The notes below the pieces were generated by a model. The model was not told where the DNA came from, ran no database searches, and saw only the letters and a list, made by a program, of their open reading frames with translations. The position numbers were made by a program, and so were the translations under genes. A stretch of DNA of 64,000 bases from Gemmatimonadota bacterium (GTDB taxonomy: Bacteria; Gemmatimonadota; Gemmatimonadetes; Longimicrobiales; Gaopeijiaceae): positions 1-64,000 of the forward strand of contig JAPPGZ010000024.1 in the NCBI GenBank assembly GCA_028874905.1. The letters run 5' to 3'. Shown here piece after piece: positions 60,763 through 64,000 of the stretch; position 1 is the first letter of the stretch; every line of letters starts with the position of its first letter.

Positions 60763-63096
60763 TCAATCGTCCTTTCGTGTTTCGATCTGCAACTCGTAGA
60801 GCCTTCTGTAGACTCCGTCCTCGAGCGCCAGCAGTTCCCCCTGGGTGCCCGCCTCGACGAGGTAGCCGTTCTTCATTACGAAGATCCGGTCCGCGCGTGC
60901 CAGCGTCGAAAGCCGGTGCGCGATCGCGAACACGGTTCGCCCGGAGACAAGCCGATCGATCGCTTCCTGTATCTTGCGCTCGGTCTCGGTGTCGACGGCC
61001 GATGTCGCCTCGTCCAGAATCAGGATTCGCGGGTCGTGGAGGATCGCGCGCGCGATCGAGACGCGCTGGCGCTCACCCCCGGACAGCGTCTGTCCCCTTT
61101 CCCCGACCACGGTGTCGTAGCCCAGCGGCAGCCGGCAGATGAAGTCGTGCGCATTGGCTGCTCTCGACGCCTCTACCACCGCATCGAGCGATGCTTCCGG
61201 GTCGCCGTAACGGATGTTCTCCAGGATCGAGCCGTGGAACAGGTACGGGTCCTGCAGCACAATCCCGATCTGGCGCCGGTAGTGGCCGGTGTCGAGCGTG
61301 CGGACATCGGTTCCGTCGATCAATACGCGCCCGCCGGTGGCGTCGTAGAAGCGCGCGATGAGGTTCGTGATGGTGGTCTTGCCGCCGCCCGAAGGTCCCA
61401 CGAGTCCGATCATCTCGCCCGTCCGGACGGAGAACGACACGCCCTTCACCACCTGCTTGACGCCGTCGTATCCGAAGGTCACCGATTCGAACTCCACGGC
61501 CCCGCGCACCGGTTCCAGCCGCACGGGGTGCGCCGCGTCACGCACCTCCGGCTCCGTGTCCAGCACCTCGAAGACGCGGTGGGCCGAACTCGTCGCCCGG
61601 TTCATCACCCGGGCCATCTGGCCGATGACCTCGATGGGCTGCACGTACATCGTCATGTACAGGAGGAACGAGACGAACGTGCCCGACGTGAGGTTGCCGG
61701 GGCTTTCCGGTGTGCCGAGGAGCCGTGGCACCGCCAGCGCCCACACGGCCATGGTCATGACGTGCACGCCCAGCATCAGCGCCGGCCAAAAGAAGGTCCA
61801 GACGCGGTGGATGCGGTTGAACTCGCCCATCGCGGCGTCGTTGCTGGCGTCGAAGCGCCGCTTCTCGCGGTCCTCCTGGTTGAACGCCTTCACCACGCGC
61901 ATCCCGGGGATCGTGTCCGACAGGATGTCCGTGAGCCCCGACCATTTCCGCCACGCCCGTGCGAACAGACGGTGGATGCGCTCGCCGTGCCGGAAGATCG
62001 ACCAGCACAGCAGAGGTACGGGAAGGATCATGACGAGACCCAGCCGCCAGTCCAGGTTGAGCAGGACGGCGCTCAGCCCCGCGAGCATCACCGCCGAGAG
62101 CGACACGTCCACGATCCCGAAGGCCAGGAACTCCCACAGTCGATCCGTGTCCGAGCTGACCCTTGTGATGAGGCCGCCCGTCTTCTTCCTGGCATAGAAG
62201 CTCAGGCTCAGGCGCTGCAGGTGCTCGTACAGTTCGGTGCGCAGATCGCGCGCCACGTACTCGCCGAGCACGCTCATCTGCTTCAGGCGGACGTGGGCCG
62301 CACCCTCCCGCACCAGGTACATCAGCGCCATGCCGGCTACCGCTACCCACGCCGTCCGCAGCGCGTCGGCCATGGCAAGCGAACCGTCGCGCGCCGGTCT
62401 CACGACCTCGTCGATCAGATAGCCCGCCAGAAAGGGCGGCACCAGGCTCACCCCCGTGATGAAGGCCGCGGCGGCGAAACCGGCCAGCAACCGCGTCCTG
62501 TACGGTCCCAGGTAGCTGAGCAGCCTCCACAGAACCGCCCTTCGCGTGCCCCCCACCAGCGCCTGCGCCTCGCGCACGGGGCCGGCCACGCCTCTTTCGT
62601 ACTCGAGGTCCGCGTCGGCGGGTGATCTGGCGTCCTTGCCATCGAGCTGCACGCCGTCCTCGCTATCCGCGTTGAGCACGCCGGCCGCCGGCGCGATCCC
62701 GTGTTCCAGCACGAAGCGAAGATTCTCCATCGCGCGCCGCTGGCGGTGCGTGTAGCGCAGACTCGCCAGGGGCCGCTCGCCGGCGGGCCCCAGGACCAGG
62801 AGGACCGTGCTGCTCAGTCCCGGTATCTCCCGGACGCCCTCCACATCGCGACGCTCGAAGGAGTCGATCCTCCATGAGCCGTCGGTGCGCCGCGTCGCGG
62901 TCGCCCCCCGTGAGGGTCCCAGGGCGAACCACCGCTCGGTGAGCGTCATGGCCTCGTCCAGGTCGGCCATCGCGTAGAGCTGCACGGGCTCCCCGTCCCA
63001 GCGGTCCTCGATGAGCCGCCGCACCTCGGCGGGCATGCGCGCGGGCTGATCCGTGTAGCGCTCGATGATCCGTCTGTCTTGTGTCAGGTGTGACAT
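60763..63096 (-). CDS. ABC exporter with N-terminal extension (DUF1854-associated type)
   Basis: The product is 777 aa, about 190 longer than a plain half-size exporter. Residues 1 to about 170 form a soluble extension ('ADLDEAMTLTERWFALGPSRG', 'LASLRYTHRQRRAMENLRFVLE'). Six TM helices follow ('LAGFAAAAFITGVSLVPPFLAGYLIDEVV' onward). The ATPase has Walker A 'GLVGPSGGGKTTITN', Q-loop 'GIVLQDPYLFHG', signature 'LSGGERQRVSIARA', Walker B 'ILILDEATSAVD' and switch 'AIAHRLSTL', all intact. It probably works as a homodimer. Substrate unknown; the DUF1854 gene next to it is the usual partner. A terminator-like hairpin lies directly upstream. Confidence 0.93.
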   Translation of the reverse strand: MSHLTQDRRIIERYTDQPARMPAEVRRLIEDRWDGEPVQLYAMADLDEAMTLTERWFALGPSRGATATRRTDGSWRIDSFERRDVEGVREIPGLSSTVLLVLGPAGERPLASLRYTHRQRRAMENLRFVLEHGIAPAAGVLNADSEDGVQLDGKDARSPADADLEYERGVAGPVREAQALVGGTRRAVLWRLLSYLGPYRTRLLAGFAAAAFITGVSLVPPFLAGYLIDEVVRPARDGSLAMADALRTAWVAVAGMALMYLVREGAAHVRLKQMSVLGEYVARDLRTELYEHLQRLSLSFYARKKTGGLITRVSSDTDRLWEFLAFGIVDVSLSAVMLAGLSAVLLNLDWRLGLVMILPVPLLCWSIFRHGERIHRLFARAWRKWSGLTDILSDTIPGMRVVKAFNQEDREKRRFDASNDAAMGEFNRIHRVWTFFWPALMLGVHVMTMAVWALAVPRLLGTPESPGNLTSGTFVSFLLYMTMYVQPIEVIGQMARVMNRATSSAHRVFEVLDTEPEVRDAAHPVRLEPVRGAVEFESVTFGYDGVKQVVKGVSFSVRTGEMIGLVGPSGGGKTTITNLIARFYDATGGRVLIDGTDVRTLDTGHYRRQIGIVLQDPYLFHGSILENIRYGDPEASLDAVVEASRAANAHDFICRLPLGYDTVVGERGQTLSGGERQRVSIARAILHDPRILILDEATSAVDTETERKIQEAIDRLVSGRTVFAIAHRLSTLARADRIFVMKNGYLVEAGTQGELLALEDGVYRRLYELQIETRKDD

Positions 63097-63441
63097 GGTT
63101 TCTGCTGGCTCCTCAAAAGAAATCGGCCCCCTGGCGGTGCGAGCGCCGGAGGGCCGATTCGGTCCCGATGAACGTCTTGTCTACCGTTCTATGGCGCTCT
63201 CTCCCTGGTCGCGGCCGCGACGCGGTCTCTGGCGAAACGCACGGCGGCGGACGCAATGCCCCCGTTGGGCGGAGAACCGTGCGACTTGCGCCGGTACATC
63301 CACCCTGCGGGAACGTTGTGGGTCGTCGGTCTCATTGCTTCGCCGTGTGTCGAGAGTGAAGGTTGTCCACCTGCGTGAACCCGCTACTACGGGGCCGCCG
63401 CCAACAAGGTTTCGGCGGGCCCGGTTGGGAGAGGACAGACG
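63097..63441. other. divergent intergenic region between ABC exporter and DoxX genes
   Basis: These 345 nt contain the hairpin at 63115-63159 and presumably both promoters. I see no open frame with a credible start site, no tRNA and no further strong repeat in the rest. Confidence 0.5.
63115..63159 (-). terminator. intrinsic-terminator-like hairpin in the ABC exporter leader (possible attenuator)
   Basis: Read on the minus strand, AATCGGCCC pairs with GGGCCGATT (63159-63151 with 63129-63121), with further pairing of the GGCG/CGCC type inside. It is followed by TCTTTT and then the GAGGAG ribosome-binding site of the exporter gene. A hairpin plus T-run this close to the start codon could act as a transcription attenuator. 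No leader peptide or ligand-binding fold is recognised. Confidence 0.6.
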
Positions 63442-63879
63442 ATGGCGCCGAAGTGTTGGGCCGTTTTCGTGGCACGTGTGATCCTGGGGCTCATCTTCTT
63501 CGCCGCCGGCCTCTGGAAGGTGTTCCGGCTTGGTGCGGTCGAGCATGCCAGGAGCCTGTTCGTCGAGCCCTACGCATCGGGCCCGCTGCCCGAGTGGTCC
63601 CTCTGGTTCACCGGCGTCGTGATCCCCTACGTGGAGCTGATCGGCGGCGCCCTCATGCTGGCCGGGTGGAAGCGCTTCGCGGCGGCGGCCGGGTTGGGGT
63701 GTGTGCTGATACTGGTCACCTTCGGGCACCTCCTGGCCGAGCCGCTGTACGCGTTCCACACCCATGTGATCCCGCGCGTCCTGCTGCTGATCGTGGTGCT
63801 GGCCCTGTTCGAAGAGGACCGGCTGAGTCTGGATTCGTGGCTGGCTGGAAGGCGGCGGGCTGCCTCGCCAACCCCATGA
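63442..63879 (+). CDS. DoxX-family membrane protein
   Basis: The product is 145 aa with GGAGAGGA upstream. Four hydrophobic segments ('AVFVARVILGLIFFAAGLWKVF', 'LWFTGVVIPYVELIGGALMLAG', 'FAAAAGLGCVLILVTFGHLLA', 'IPRVLLLIVVLALF') and the 'LiF...aGlwKv' and 'PyvEl.gGalll.G' motifs mark the DoxX/SURF4-like family. It is often linked to thiol or quinone redox processes. The stop overlaps the next gene by 4 nt. Confidence 0.88.
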   Translation: MAPKCWAVFVARVILGLIFFAAGLWKVFRLGAVEHARSLFVEPYASGPLPEWSLWFTGVVIPYVELIGGALMLAGWKRFAAAAGLGCVLILVTFGHLLAEPLYAFHTHVIPRVLLLIVVLALFEEDRLSLDSWLAGRRRAASPTP

Positions 63880-64000
63880 CACCGGCCGCCGAAGCCTTCG
63901 CGTGGCGCCTGCGCGGCCACCTGTACCGCCGGATCCGGGATACCGGGACGGTGCCTTCGCGCGCCGAGCTTGCTGCCGGCCTCGCCGCGGCCGATACCGA
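63876..64000 (+). CDS. N-terminal fragment of an unidentified gene (window edge)
   Basis: The ATG at 63876 overlaps the DoxX stop (ATGA) and stays open to the end, giving MTPAAEAFAWRLRGHLYRRIRDTGTVPSRAELAAGLAAADTE. The 'hlYrrirdTGtvPSraElAagL' pattern looks like a winged-helix segment of the kind found at the front of MerB-like (alkylmercury-lyase-fold) proteins. With 41 residues this is only a hint. Confidence 0.55.
   Translation, partial: MTPAAEAFAWRLRGHLYRRIRDTGTVPSRAELAAGLAAADT

Noticed and set aside
61480-61500. TTCGAATC-like string (minus strand) as a tRNA T-loop
   Set aside because: It lies inside the ABC exporter coding sequence, and no acceptor stem or anticodon arm is found around it.
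60754-62625. 623-aa plus-strand ORF opposite the ABC exporter
   Set aside because: It has no motif, and the opposite strand carries all ABC signatures.

Overview
The window is about 64 kb of GC-rich (roughly two-thirds G+C), densely packed bacterial chromosome. It has many lipoproteins, TonB-dependent receptors, an RND efflux operon, twin-arginine-exported enzymes, GTG/TTG starts and 4-nt ATGA/GTGA stop-start overlaps. This suggests a diderm environmental bacterium. Gemmatimonadota is my best guess from protein style, but I see no rRNA or marker gene that proves it. I found no tRNA, rRNA, IS element, phage or CRISPR array; this looks like core and accessory chromosome rather than an island.

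Layout. (1) 1-5.5 kb, minus strand: a catabolic-looking run of PQQ dehydrogenase, AMP-dependent acyl-CoA ligase, ketopantoate-reductase-like enzyme, DUF1330 protein and a TonB receptor cut by the window edge. (2) 5.6-7.6 kb: an NfeD-like/flotillin pair. (3) 7.6-14.3 kb: a phosphate-acquisition locus with an OprP/O-like porin, pstS, a PhoU fusion, pstC, pstA and two different pstB genes, followed by a coupled amidohydrolase. (4) 16-24.9 kb: methyltransferase, cardiolipin synthase, secreted proteins, serine hydrolase, YbaK deacylase, a lipoprotein/TonB-receptor pair and a secreted rhodanese. (5) 24.9-31 kb: a tripartite RND efflux operon. (6) 31-40.5 kb: propeller lipoproteins, several PLP enzymes, dapB, glutaminyl cyclase and an exported RidA. 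(7) 40.6-41 kb: a small selenoprotein gene that the ORF track misses. (8) 41-53.6 kb: S9 peptidase, phosphoesterase, two amino-acid permeases, an AKR-Rid fusion, a HAD enzyme, FKBP, a SLOG protein and an aminotransferase split by an amber codon. (9) 53.7-64 kb: exported metallo-hydrolase with a multi-TM protein, FkbM methyltransferase, threonine aldolase, a DUF1854/ABC exporter pair and DoxX.

How the parts may work together. The phosphate locus is the most distinctive region. The porin and pstS leaders both carry 11-bp-periodic GTnAC repeats resembling a Pho box. PhoU is fused to a low-molecular-weight-phosphatase fold that has lost its CX5R residues. The two PstB ATPases are degenerate in complementary places: PstB1 keeps LSGGQ but loses the Q-loop Gln and switch His, while PstB2 keeps those but loses the signature. 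They therefore look like an obligate asymmetric heterodimer with one working ATP site. Around this are enzymes for peptide and amino-acid use (S9 peptidase, permeases, PLP enzymes, Rid proteins), many exported.

Other highlights are the in-frame UGA of the ArsC-like protein (UxxC motif), a repeated palindromic element at two convergent gene junctions 15 kb apart, and an intrinsic-terminator-like hairpin just ahead of the ABC exporter. All assignments come from reading motifs in the given sequence and translations; no search or folding was run.
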